DNA from: JBHYGK01 sp051859045
GTDB taxonomy: Bacteria > Pseudomonadota > Gammaproteobacteria > Xanthomonadales > Xanthomonadaceae
Length of the DNA: 40,921 bases
Direction: 5' to 3'
NCBI GenBank assembly: GCA_051859045.1
Contig: JBHYGK010000021.1
Location: 1 to 40,921 of the forward strand
This document shows positions 15,693 to 23,145 of this stretch, piece by piece. The translations under genes were made by a program, and so were the position numbers. Each line of letters opens with the position of its first letter. The stretch's first letter is position 1. The notes below the pieces were generated by a model, which worked only from the letters and a program-made list of their open reading frames with translations, had not been told where the DNA came from and made no database searches.

Positions 15693-17017
15693 CGGGCGGT
15701 CTCGTCGTCATGGCCCGGCGCCAGCGGCGCGGCGGGCAGGGTGGCGCGGGTCTCGCAGCCGCCGCCGGCGCGCGCGAACTGGCGCACGTCGCCGCCCAGG
15801 CGCTCGAGCGTCGCGTTGGAGATCAGCAGGCCGATGCCCAGCCCGCCCGGGCTGCGCTCGCCGCGCGCGATGCCGGCCGGGCCGGGGCCGCGGTCGAGGA
15901 TGCGCAGCACCACGCGCGGGGCGTGGCGGCCGGCGTCGTCGAGTTCGGCGTGCAGCTGCACCTCGGGCGCGGCATCGCCGTCGGCACGCGCCACGGCCGC
16001 GGCCTCGGACGCATCGGCGGCGTTGTTGAGCAGGTTCACGATGGCCTGGCCCAGCGTGGGGTCGCCCGGCAGCGCCACCGCCTGCAGCCCCGGCGCCAGC
16101 GCCAGCTCGAACGCCACGCTGGGCCGCAGCAGCTGCCACTGGTGGGCCACCTCGCGCAGCAGGGCGTCGGCGGGGCGCGCGGCGGCGGCCAGGCCGGCGG
16201 GCGCGCGGGCCAGGTCGGCCAGCGTGCGCACGTGGGTGCGGCAGCGCGCCAGCTCGCGCTCGAACAGCGCCAGGTCCTCGGGGTCGGGCGGCGCGCCGGC
16301 GGCCTTCCACTCCTCCACCAGCAGGCCCAGCGTGTTGAGCGGGGTGTTGAGCTCGTGCGCGGTGCCGGCGGCCAGCGTGCCCAGGCCCAGCACCGACTCG
16401 TCGCGCAGCTGGCGCTCGCGCTGCTCGGCCAGGTGGCGGTCGCGCGCGCGCAGCAGCCGCGCCGCACGGCCCAGGAACGCCACCAGCAGGCCGGTGGTGA
16501 GCAGGAAGTTCACCCACATGCCGGTCACGTGCAGGTCGAAGTCGGCGTCGCCGTGGTGGTGGCGCAGGGGCACGTTGAAGGCCATCAGCGCCGTGTACAG
16601 CGCCGCGGTGGCGCCGGCCAGCACCCACAGCGGGCCCTGCCGCGGCAGCAGCGAGGCCAGCGCGATCGGCACCAGGTACAGCGAGATGAAGGGGTTGCCC
16701 GGCCCGCCGCTGAAGTACAGCAGCGCGGTGAAGGCCAGCTGGTCGAGCAGCAGCTGCGCGCCGACGGCCCAGGGGCTGGTGCCCAGCCGGCCGGCGGCCA
16801 GCGCGGCGTGCAGCGCCAGGTTGGAGGCCAGCAGCCACAGCACCACGGCCCACAGGCCGCTCCAGGGCAGCATCAGGTGCAGCGCGCGCTCGGCCACCAC
16901 CAGCGCGGTGGCCTGGCCGGCCACGGCGAGGTAGCGCAGCCATACCAGCAGGCGCGGCAGGGCGAGGGCGTCGGCGGCGGCGCTGGCGTGCGCGGGCATG
17001 GGCGGGGTGGTGGGCAT
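15689..17017 (-). CDS. Redox-sensing histidine kinase, RegB/PrrB family
   Basis: A 442-residue membrane kinase. About six hydrophobic helices fill residues 22-188. Between them is the quinone-binding heptapeptide GGPGNPF (104-110), matching the RegB consensus GGxxNPF. The H-box is GTAHELNTPL with phospho-accepting His221. Cys259 in ELARCRTHVRTL lies 38 residues later, at the position of the redox-active cysteine of RegB. The ATPase domain has LLNNAADAS (N-box) and GGLGIGLLISNATLERLGG (G2-like). It is translated just before and overlapping the RegA-like regulator. The sensing features support a functional RegB-type redox sensor; the regulated genes are unknown. The ATG at 17017 lies close behind a -10-like TAGACT. 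Confidence 0.92.
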   Translation of the reverse strand: MPTTPPMPAHASAAADALALPRLLVWLRYLAVAGQATALVVAERALHLMLPWSGLWAVVLWLLASNLALHAALAAGRLGTSPWAVGAQLLLDQLAFTALLYFSGGPGNPFISLYLVPIALASLLPRQGPLWVLAGATAALYTALMAFNVPLRHHHGDADFDLHVTGMWVNFLLTTGLLVAFLGRAARLLRARDRHLAEQRERQLRDESVLGLGTLAAGTAHELNTPLNTLGLLVEEWKAAGAPPDPEDLALFERELARCRTHVRTLADLARAPAGLAAAARPADALLREVAHQWQLLRPSVAFELALAPGLQAVALPGDPTLGQAIVNLLNNAADASEAAAVARADGDAAPEVQLHAELDDAGRHAPRVVLRILDRGPGPAGIARGERSPGGLGIGLLISNATLERLGGDVRQFARAGGGCETRATLPAAPLAPGHDDETAR

Positions 17018-17025
17018 CGCCGCGC

Positions 17026-17031
17026 AGTCTA
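17026..17031 (-). promoter_or_regulatory. Putative -10 element of the regB-like gene, implying a very short leader
   Basis: TAGACT on the minus strand, the same hexamer as before bioB and bioF. It ends 8 bases before the ATG at 17017, so transcription would begin at or within a few bases of the start codon, giving a leaderless or near-leaderless mRNA. No -35 is evident because the upstream sequence is the hairpin 17042-17060. Confidence 0.35.
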
Positions 17032-17041
17032 GCGGCGCGGG

Positions 17042-17060
17042 GCGCGGGCGGCGCCCGCGC
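17042..17060 (-). terminator. Possible hairpin between the HAD gene and the regB-like gene
   Basis: GCGCGGGC-GGC-GCCCGCGC is a perfect 8-base stem with a 3-base loop, located 17 bases after the HAD stop. It may separate the upstream metabolic genes from the two-component pair; there is no T-tract. Confidence 0.4.
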
Positions 17061-17077
17061 GCGGCCGGGGTGCGGCG

Positions 17078-17728
17078 TTACGCCGCAGGGCGCGGTACGC
17101 CGCGATAGACCGCGTGGTCGGCCAGGGCCAGCAGGGCCTCGTCTTCCACCGAGTCGCCCCAGGCATGGACGCGGGCGTAGGCGGCCAGGTCGAGGTGCGC
17201 GCGCACGCGCCGTGCCTTCTCCTCGCCCACGCACTGTGGCCCGAGGTAGCGGCCGGTGAGGCGGCCGTCCGCGCCCGCCTCGAAGCGCGAGCACAGCAGC
17301 TCCAGGCCCTGCGCGGCGCACCACGGCGCCAGGTAGACGTCGAAGCCGCCCGACACCACCACCACGCGGTCGCCGCGGTCGCGATGCGCATCGAGCGCGG
17401 CCATGGCCTCGGGGCGCAGCACGCGCGGCAGCACGTCGCGGGCGAAGGCGCGGCCGGCCTCGGCCACCGCGTCGGCGGGCAGGCCGGTGAAGCCCACGCG
17501 CGCGATGGCGCGGCGGATCGCCACGCCCGACACCCAGCCGCGCCGGTAGCCCAGCACCCACGGCGCCAGCAGCGCCCCTCCGATGCGCAGGCGCCAGCGC
17601 GGCACCGAGGCGCGCACGAAATCGGGCAGGGTGTCGCGCGTGGTCAGGGTGCCATCGAAGTCGAACAGCGCCAGCGTGGGGCCGTCGGTGACGGTCGACG
17701 AGGCGGCGTGCGCTTGGCCCGAGCTCAC
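17078..17728 (-). CDS. HAD-IB family hydrolase (phosphoserine-phosphatase-like)
   Basis: A 216-residue phosphatase of the haloacid dehalogenase superfamily, subclass IB. Motif I FDFDGTLT gives the nucleophile Asp23 and acid/base Asp25. Motif II is VVVVSGGFDVYL, the Lys is in GEEKARRV, and motif IV is WGDSVEDEALL. A helical cap lies between motifs I and II. GTG at 17728 is chosen as start because it overlaps the stop of the VOC gene (GTGA) and leaves 22 residues before motif I. Relatives include phosphoserine phosphatases and lipid-phosphate phosphatases; the substrate is not evident. It is the last gene of a three-gene run with the VOC and SnoaL-like genes. Confidence 0.87.
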   Translation of the reverse strand: MSSGQAHAASSTVTDGPTLALFDFDGTLTTRDTLPDFVRASVPRWRLRIGGALLAPWVLGYRRGWVSGVAIRRAIARVGFTGLPADAVAEAGRAFARDVLPRVLRPEAMAALDAHRDRGDRVVVVSGGFDVYLAPWCAAQGLELLCSRFEAGADGRLTGRYLGPQCVGEEKARRVRAHLDLAAYARVHAWGDSVEDEALLALADHAVYRGVPRPAA

Positions 17729-18138
17729 GGCGCGGCGGGCTCGCCCGCGGGCTGGATCAGGTCCCACAGGTTGCCGTGGACGTCGCGGAACACCGCCACC
17801 GTGCCGTAGGGCATACGGGTGGGCGGGCGCACGAACACCACGCCGCGGGCCGACCACGCGGCGTGGTCGCGCTGGAGGTCGTCGGTGTGCAGGAAGAAGG
17901 CCACGCGGCCGCCGGTCTGGTCGCCGATGCGCGCGGCCTGCTCGGGCGTGGAGGCGCGCGCCAGCAGCACGCGGGCGCCGGCGCCGCCTTCCGCGCCCGG
18001 GGGCGCGATCACCACCCAGCGCTTGCCCTGCTCGGGCACGTCGCGGTCCTCGACGAGGGTGAAGCCCAGCGTGCCGACGTAGAAGGCGAGCGCCTCGTCG
18101 TACTCGCGCACGACGAGGGTGACCAGGGCGAGGGTCAT
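17725..18138 (-). CDS. VOC (glyoxalase/bleomycin resistance) superfamily protein
   Basis: A 137-residue single-domain protein with paired beta-alpha-beta-beta-beta modules. Characteristic parts are VTLVVREYDEALAFYVGTLGFTLV at the N-terminus, WVVIAPPG, GGRVAFFLHTDDL and the C-terminal VAVFRDVHGNLWDLIQP. The last supplies the usual metal-binding or structural region of the family (DxxGNxWDL). Close relatives are annotated as glyoxalase-like or dioxygenase-like proteins of unknown substrate. It lies 6 bases after the SnoaL-like gene and overlaps the HAD gene, so the three are probably co-transcribed. Confidence 0.88.
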   Translation of the reverse strand: MTLALVTLVVREYDEALAFYVGTLGFTLVEDRDVPEQGKRWVVIAPPGAEGGAGARVLLARASTPEQAARIGDQTGGRVAFFLHTDDLQRDHAAWSARGVVFVRPPTRMPYGTVAVFRDVHGNLWDLIQPAGEPAAP

Positions 18139-18144
18139 CGCGGG

Positions 18145-18588
18145 TCAGCGCTTGGCAGACGCCGGGTCGACCTGCGCGATCCAGTCCGCGAGGTTGTAGG
18201 TGTTGGTGATGCGCGCGATCAGCCCGTCGCGGATATCGAAGAACGCCCCGCCCGGCAGCACGTAGCGCTGGCCGCTGGCGGGCGGCAGGCCCTCGTCGTC
18301 GGCCAGGTACTCGCCGTGCACCACGTACTCGGCGGCGGCGCGGCCGCCCTCGTCGTGGCCCAGAATCACGATGTCGGCCAGCTGCTCGCGGTAGCAGCGG
18401 TCCATGCGCCGCAGGAAGGCGCGGAACGCGTCCTTGCCCACCTCGCGGCCGCCCTGGTTGATGTCGTGGGCCACGTCGTCGGCGAGCAGGGCCAGCATGC
18501 CCTCGCGGTTGCCGGCGTTGAAGGCGTCGTAGTACTCGCGGACCAGCTCGATGGCTTCGTCGGCGGAGCGGCGGATGATGTCGGGCAT
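18145..18588 (-). CDS. SnoaL-like / NTF2-fold protein (ketosteroid-isomerase-related)
   Basis: A 147-residue protein with the cone-shaped NTF2-like fold pattern: an N-terminal helix DEAIELVREYYDAFNAGNREGMLALLADDV, then AFRAFLRRMDRCYREQ, and strands EYVVHGEYL, GQRYVLPGGAFFDI and LIARITNTYNLADWI. Members bind small hydrophobic ligands or act as isomerases and hydrolases; the active-site residues do not identify a reaction here. First of a three-gene unit with the VOC and HAD genes. A TATGCT hexamer at 18642-18647 (minus strand) is a possible -10 with a leader of about 45 bases. Confidence 0.84.
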   Translation of the reverse strand: MPDIIRRSADEAIELVREYYDAFNAGNREGMLALLADDVAHDINQGGREVGKDAFRAFLRRMDRCYREQLADIVILGHDEGGRAAAEYVVHGEYLADDEGLPPASGQRYVLPGGAFFDIRDGLIARITNTYNLADWIAQVDPASAKR

Positions 18589-18610
18589 CGGGGCATTCTC
18601 GTCGGGGTGG

Positions 18611-18630
18611 CGCGGGCCCTGCGGCCCGCG
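18611..18630 (-). terminator. Strong hairpin between the paralogue operon and the SnoaL-like gene
   Basis: CGCGGGCC-CTGC-GGCCCGCG, a perfect 8-base stem with a 4-base loop, lies 58 bases downstream of the last paralogue gene (B4) and 23 bases upstream of the SnoaL-like start. It may terminate the long operon or act in the 5' leader of the SnoaL unit. No T-tract. Confidence 0.4.
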
Positions 18631-18641
18631 CGGGGCCCCGC

Positions 18642-18647
18642 AGCATA
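18642..18647 (-). promoter_or_regulatory. Putative -10 element (TATGCT) for the SnoaL-VOC-HAD unit
   Basis: TATGCT on the minus strand, embedded in otherwise extremely GC-rich sequence, about 54 bases before the ATG at 18588. A matching -35 is not visible. Confidence 0.35.
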
Positions 18648-18687
18648 GCGCGCGGCGGCAGGGTGGCGGCTCGGCGCCGCGGCCCGC

Positions 18688-19716
18688 TCAGCGCGAAGTG
18701 GTCGCTCCGGCGCAAGCGGCGTCCAGCGCGTCGGGCGCGATCGGCATGCCCCACGGCGGCCGCGACGGATCGTGCATGAGGATCGACCGTGCGCGCCGCT
18801 CGGGCGGTCCGAGGCGTTGCTCCAGCGCGCTGACGCGGGCCACCAGCGCATCGCGGTCGACCCCGGGCGGCAGCAGCGGCAAGCGCCGAGCGTGCACCCG
18901 CGCATCGGCCCCGCGCTGCCCGGCGCTGAACACCACCAGCATGGCCAGGTGCTCGGTGATGTCGGTGCCGGGCCGCACTTGGCCCAGCGGATGGAGGCCG
19001 GGGCCCGGATCGCCGAAGCGCCCGGCTGCCATGAACACGCCGTCCAGTCGGCCGGCATCGATCAGGCGCTCTACCATCGCCGGGGCATGCTCCCGCCAGG
19101 CGCGGCGCTGCCCCGGCGAAAGCGCGGCGACCGACAGATGGCTGTTGCCCAGGTTCGCGTACAGCGTCATCGCTTCGGCGTTGCCGGTCTGCGCAAGCCG
19201 CAGCAGCAGCGCAGGCAGCTCGGCCTCGAGCCCGGGCGCGGCGGCGCCGCAGGTGGTGGCGACCCAGTCGGGCGTGTAGGCATCGCTGGCGGCCGCCTCG
19301 ATCACGGCCGCGAGAACCTCCTCGTCCTGGTAGGGGCGCTCCGTCGCCAGCCGCTCGGCGAGCGCGCTGGCGCGCTGCTCGCCCCAGTGCAAGCGGCAGC
19401 CCAGCAGGCTGGCTGCGAGACGGCAGGCTGCGGGGCCGTCGCCGGCCTCGGCGCGGGCCAGCAGGGCGGGCCAGCTGTCGGCCAGCGGTGCGTCTAGCGC
19501 CGGCATCGGTGGGGCCGCGGCGAGCGAGGCAGGCGGCGTCGCGTCATCGGCCCCGGTGACCGTGGGTTCGGGCGTGGTCCCGATGTCGGCTGGCGCTCGG
19601 ATGCCAGGCGCGACCTCGGAGTCGAGCGTCGGGGCGGGGGGGCTGGTGCGGCCCAGCATCAGCCCCAGCGTCAGGCCGATGGCCATCACGCCCGGGATCG
19701 CAGCGCGAGGCCTCAC
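18688..19716 (-). CDS. Paralogue array protein B4 (membrane-anchored, Sel1-like, unknown function)
   Basis: Last gene of the array, 342 residues. It starts at GTG 19716, overlapping the A4 stop (GTGA). An N-terminal helix IPGVMAIGLTLGLMLG is followed by a Pro/Ala/Thr-rich linker to about residue 75. The core motif is SWPALLARAEAGDGPAACRLAASLLGC (83-107, quoted in part: WPALLARAEAGDG and ACRLAASLLGC). Cysteines 98, 107, 156 and 335 match the four shared by the family. A second Sel1-like unit, RLAQTGNAEAMTLYANLG (173-190), is clearer here than in any other member. It is the most diverged B copy and lacks the RAARGSD motif. Probably periplasmic. Confidence 0.75.
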   Translation of the reverse strand: MRPRAAIPGVMAIGLTLGLMLGRTSPPAPTLDSEVAPGIRAPADIGTTPEPTVTGADDATPPASLAAAPPMPALDAPLADSWPALLARAEAGDGPAACRLAASLLGCRLHWGEQRASALAERLATERPYQDEEVLAAVIEAAASDAYTPDWVATTCGAAAPGLEAELPALLLRLAQTGNAEAMTLYANLGNSHLSVAALSPGQRRAWREHAPAMVERLIDAGRLDGVFMAAGRFGDPGPGLHPLGQVRPGTDITEHLAMLVVFSAGQRGADARVHARRLPLLPPGVDRDALVARVSALEQRLGPPERRARSILMHDPSRPPWGMPIAPDALDAACAGATTSR

Positions 19717-20666
19717 GGCAGCACCTCGCAGCCGGGGTCCACGCTGCGCGCAAGCTGGGCCGCCATCTCCGCGTCGGACGCGAACGTCGCCGTGCCCGCG
19801 TCGGCGTCCAGCAGTGCGATCGCGCGGGAGCGCTCGGCCGCGTCGGGCTGGAGCGCATCGGCCCAGCGGAGCGCGCGCGGACCCGGCTCGGCCGGCATCG
19901 GATGTGCGCGCAGCACGCCGTGCTCGCCCAACAGCGAGCGCAGGGCCGCGCGCTCGGCGTCGTCCAACCGCAGCGCCGGCGCATGGTCCACCGCCATGTC
20001 CTCGAGGTACAGCAGCACCGCGGCCTCGAGCGAGCCCGCCTCCAGCCGCTCCAGCAGCAGCGGTCCGCGCTGCGCCTCGTACAGGCGCAGGCTGGGCTCG
20101 GCGTCGGCGCGGAAGGCTTCGTACCCGCCGACCGCCTGCATCGTGAGGAAGGCCACCGCCGACGGGCCGTGGCCCGCGCGCGCGGCCGCCAGCTGCATCG
20201 CGGCGCCGCGGGTGATGCCGAGCGAGGGCGGGAGATCGGCGCAGTCGCGGCGCGCGGCGTCCACGGCCGAGCGCAGCGCAAGGTCGCGCCCGTCGACCCG
20301 CGCGGGCCTCGTGCCGACCCGCGCCGCGGCGGTGGCGTACCAGCGGCAGCGCGCCAGGCCCTCGGCAAGGCGGCAGGCCGCCACGGCGTCGCCGGCCAGG
20401 GCGCGCGCCTCGAGCAGCGGCCAGGCCTCGGCCAGCGGCGCATCGGCCGGCGGACGCGGGGGCAGCGTCGCCAGCGTCCTGGCCTCGGCGCTCGCGCTGG
20501 TCTGATCGTCCGCCACCTGCACTGGCGCAATGGACGGCGCGATGGCCGGCGCGCGTTCGGCGGGCGGCAGCGCGCGGCCCAGCCACAGGCCGGAGAGCAG
20601 CGCTGCGCCGCCGGCGACGAGCAGCCAGCCGGTGCTCGCGCGGCGCGTGCCCGCGTCGTTCGCCAT
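19713..20666 (-). CDS. Paralogue array protein A4 (membrane-anchored, unknown function)
   Basis: A 317-residue member of the A subfamily, diverged from A1-A3. A membrane helix at about 14-31 (WLLVAGGAALLSGLWLGR) precedes a low-complexity linker. The family motif AEAWPLLEARALAGDAVAAC follows at 79-98. Conserved cysteines are 98, 107, 142 (in RRDCADLPPSL) and 313 near the end. A second helix unit QLAAARAGHGPSAVAFLTM corresponds to RLAAAQAGHRASAETFL of A1. It starts 12 bases after the membrane protein M and overlaps B4 (GTGA), so M-A4-B4 look co-translated. No enzyme motif seen. Confidence 0.75.
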   Translation of the reverse strand: MANDAGTRRASTGWLLVAGGAALLSGLWLGRALPPAERAPAIAPSIAPVQVADDQTSASAEARTLATLPPRPPADAPLAEAWPLLEARALAGDAVAACRLAEGLARCRWYATAAARVGTRPARVDGRDLALRSAVDAARRDCADLPPSLGITRGAAMQLAAARAGHGPSAVAFLTMQAVGGYEAFRADAEPSLRLYEAQRGPLLLERLEAGSLEAAVLLYLEDMAVDHAPALRLDDAERAALRSLLGEHGVLRAHPMPAEPGPRALRWADALQPDAAERSRAIALLDADAGTATFASDAEMAAQLARSVDPGCEVLP

Positions 20667-20678
20667 CGGCGCCGGGGC

Positions 20679-21173
20679 TCAGGCCAGCGGCAGCAGGCCG
20701 GGATGCTGGGCGCGGATCGCGCGCAGCAGGCCCAGGCCGCCCGACAGCGCCCACAGCACGAACACGTGGAAGCCCACGCCGATCCAGTCCTTGGCGATCA
20801 CGAACACCAGCGTGTCCAGCGCGTACACCGCCATGCCCACGCCGAAGGCCAGCACGTGGCCGCGCCGGGCGAAGTGCCCGAACACCACGAACAGGCCCGT
20901 GGCCGACAGCACCAGCGCCGCGTGCACCACGCGCGCGGCCGTGGTCGGCTCGCCGCCGCCCAGCACCACCGCGTCGATGATCTGGGTCATGCCCAGGCCC
21001 AGCAGCATCCCGTAGCCGCTGTCCATCAGCGAGGCCAGCGTGTTGATCAGCGACAGCGCCGCGATCCACCAGAACCAGTTGCCCGACGAGCGCAGCCGCG
21101 CGAGGGCCTCGCCCAGCGAGATCGCGTGGCTGCCGATGGCGACGGTGGGGAGCGGGGCGTTGGGGTCGGTCAT
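20679..21173 (-). CDS. Multi-span membrane protein M within the paralogue array
   Basis: A 164-residue integral membrane protein with four or five hydrophobic segments: WFWWIAALSLINTLASL, a weaker MLLGLGMTQIIDAVVLG, VHAALVLSATGLFVVFGHFA, HVLAFGVGMAVYALDTLVFV and WIGVGFHVFVLWALSGGLGL. It is the only gene of the operon outside the A/B family, lying 56 bases after B3 and 12 bases before A4. I do not recognise its family; it resembles small uncharacterised membrane proteins found in Xanthomonadaceae. Its position suggests that it could be a membrane partner of the anchored A/B proteins, which is inference only. Confidence 0.75.
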   Translation of the reverse strand: MTDPNAPLPTVAIGSHAISLGEALARLRSSGNWFWWIAALSLINTLASLMDSGYGMLLGLGMTQIIDAVVLGGGEPTTAARVVHAALVLSATGLFVVFGHFARRGHVLAFGVGMAVYALDTLVFVIAKDWIGVGFHVFVLWALSGGLGLLRAIRAQHPGLLPLA

Positions 21174-21229
21174 GGCGGGGCCTTCGAGGGTGCGAGCGGC
21201 GAGGATAGCCGCAGAGGTCACGACGGTGC

Positions 21230-22246
21230 TCAGCGCGCCACGCTGGGGGACGCGTCTTCGCAGTAGGGCCCGATCTCCTCCGGTGCCATCGCGAGGACGC
21301 CGAAGGCCATCATGACCGAATCCGCCTGCCCGCCCTGCAGCGGCGCCAGCGACTCGTTGCCGAACCGTTGGCGCAGCGACGCCATGCGCGCATCCACCCG
21401 TGCCTGCATGTCCGGGTCGAGGCGTGACCAGGTCGGCGACGACCCCGTGGCGCCCGAGGCTTCCCGGATCAGCTCTCTCGCGGCATACATCAAGATCTCG
21501 TCCTCGGGCACCAGGGCGCGGAGGTGCCCGGCACCAGCGCCTGAACTCGCGACGGCGAGCAGGTGCAATCCATGGGGGTGGCCTTGGGCGATGAGCCGCT
21601 CGATCGCCCATTCGCCCTGCTCGCGGTACAGGCGTCGACCCTCGTCGTCGAACAGCACGTGCCGTCCTGCGGCGATGCCTTCGGCGAACAACGCAAGCGC
21701 ATGCGGTTCGTCGCTGCCGCGCGCGGCCCGGTGCAGCATCGTCGGCATCGACTGGAGCAGCGCGTCGTCGACGCCCTCGCAGAAGGCAGCGTCCTGGCGG
21801 CGCCGTTCGAGCTGGCGCGCCGCGATCTCGATCCCCAGCGCCTGCACGTCCGGCGCCATGGCGGCGATGGACGAGGGCGAGTGGCTCGATGGATGCACGC
21901 GTTGCCAGTCGTTGTCGAGGCAGCGGAAGCCGGCGACGGCGAGCCTGCAGGCGGCGACGCCGTCGCCTGCCTCGGCGCGGGCCAGAAGCGTGGGCCATGC
22001 CTCTGCGAACCGTGTCCCCGCAGCGGGCATCGCCGGGATGGAAGGTGGCGAAGAGGAGGTGGTGGCCGTGCGTGGCACCTCGGCGTGTCCTCCCCGCGGC
22101 GCTGATGGCAGCGGTCTGCTGGCCGTGGGCGGATCGCGGTGGGAGGGTGTCGGCGCAAGACGCCCGCCGTGGAGGCCGATGCCGAAGGCGATCGACATCG
22201 CGAGGATCGCGAGCATCCATCTACCCAAGCGGGCCGTTCCGATCAC
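21230..22246 (-). CDS. Paralogue array protein B3 (membrane-anchored, Sel1-like, unknown function)
   Basis: A 338-residue B-subfamily protein whose ATG overlaps the A3 stop (ATGA). An N-terminal helix WMLAILAMSIAFGIGLHGG (10-28) is followed by a Ser/Pro/Thr-rich linker to residue 76. The core AEAWPTLLARAEAGDGVAAC (81-100) leads to Cys100 and Cys109. Cys156 lies in AFCEGVDDALLQSMP and Cys329 in PYCED. Two blocks shared with B1 are HRAARGSDEPHALALFAEG and GRHVLFDDEGRRLYREQGEW. Its codon usage is a little less GC-biased than A1-B1. No catalytic motif recognised; a periplasmic binding or scaffold role would fit Sel1-like repeats. Confidence 0.77.
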   Translation of the reverse strand: MIGTARLGRWMLAILAMSIAFGIGLHGGRLAPTPSHRDPPTASRPLPSAPRGGHAEVPRTATTSSSPPSIPAMPAAGTRFAEAWPTLLARAEAGDGVAACRLAVAGFRCLDNDWQRVHPSSHSPSSIAAMAPDVQALGIEIAARQLERRRQDAAFCEGVDDALLQSMPTMLHRAARGSDEPHALALFAEGIAAGRHVLFDDEGRRLYREQGEWAIERLIAQGHPHGLHLLAVASSGAGAGHLRALVPEDEILMYAARELIREASGATGSSPTWSRLDPDMQARVDARMASLRQRFGNESLAPLQGGQADSVMMAFGVLAMAPEEIGPYCEDASPSVAR

Positions 22247-23145
22247 GGTGAGGTCTCCAGGCAGGAGCCATCGCCAACACCGAGCAGGCGTTGGCGATCG
22301 GCGTCGCGGAGCACGCCTGCGGTGTCGCCGATGAGGGTCACCTGCCGCACCTCCTCAACGTGCTCCGGGGGTATCCGTTCGAGCCAGCGGCGAACGCGAT
22401 CGCTCGCGCCGGCCTCCGCTCCCATGCCCTCGGTCGTGCCGTCCATGTCCAGCCAAGCGTTAAGTGCTTTCTGCTCTGCCAGCGACGGCCCCTCGCCTCG
22501 CATCCGGTAGTCCCACGCCAGCGACCCGCGAGCCGCCTCCAGTGATCCCTGCTCCAGCAGTGCCATCCGGATCGGGTTGTAGTGCTCGCGGTAGGCCAGG
22601 ATGGCTGGGTCGGCCGCCGCGTCGAACAGGCTGTCATGCGGGAAGTCGGTGCCGGCGATGAAGGTCTCCGCGGATCGGCGATGCCCAGCGCGCGCGGCGG
22701 CGAGCCGATAGATCGCCCGGCGCATGACCAAGGACCTCGGGACGTCGGTGCAGTCGAAGGCGTCGAGCGCTCGCAGAGCGTCTCCCGCGCCGCCAGCGAC
22801 CTGGCGCAGCGAGGCATCCTCGCGTGCCCGGCAGGCCGATAGCGCATCGGCCAATCGGCAGCCCGCGTGCCAGTCGCCCGCCAGTGCGCGGGCCTCGAGC
22901 GCTGGCCACGCCTCGCCAAGGCGCATCGAGGCAGGCGGCAGCGGCGGCAGGCTGGGCAGCGTTGGCACGGACGGCGCGTCAGCGAACGCCGTCGTCGGCG
23001 TCGCCGCGGCCAGCGCGGTCGTCTCGGGCGCGTAGCGCGCAGGCGCGGCCTCGTCGCGGGCGCTCCGCCCCTGCCACGCGCCCAGCCCGGCCGCCCCCAG
23101 CAGGGCCAGCGCGAACCACGCCATCCGGGTGCGCGGGGTCCTCAT
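22243..23145 (-). CDS. Paralogue array protein A3 (membrane-anchored, unknown function)
   Basis: A 300-residue A-subfamily protein, start overlapping the B2 stop (ATGA). The N-terminal helix MAWFALALLGAAGLGAWQG (8-26) is followed by a Pro-rich linker ending LPPLPPASMRLGEAWPALEA. Cysteines 96 and 105 are spaced C-x8-C, Cys132 lies in FDCTDVPRSL and Cys295 is near the C-terminus. Helical units RLAAARAGHRRSAETFIAG and LLEQGSLEAARGSL are shared with A1 and A2. It has the same length and architecture as A1 but is clearly diverged in DNA sequence. Function unknown. Confidence 0.77.
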   Translation of the reverse strand: MRTPRTRMAWFALALLGAAGLGAWQGRSARDEAAPARYAPETTALAAATPTTAFADAPSVPTLPSLPPLPPASMRLGEAWPALEARALAGDWHAGCRLADALSACRAREDASLRQVAGGAGDALRALDAFDCTDVPRSLVMRRAIYRLAAARAGHRRSAETFIAGTDFPHDSLFDAAADPAILAYREHYNPIRMALLEQGSLEAARGSLAWDYRMRGEGPSLAEQKALNAWLDMDGTTEGMGAEAGASDRVRRWLERIPPEHVEEVRQVTLIGDTAGVLRDADRQRLLGVGDGSCLETSP

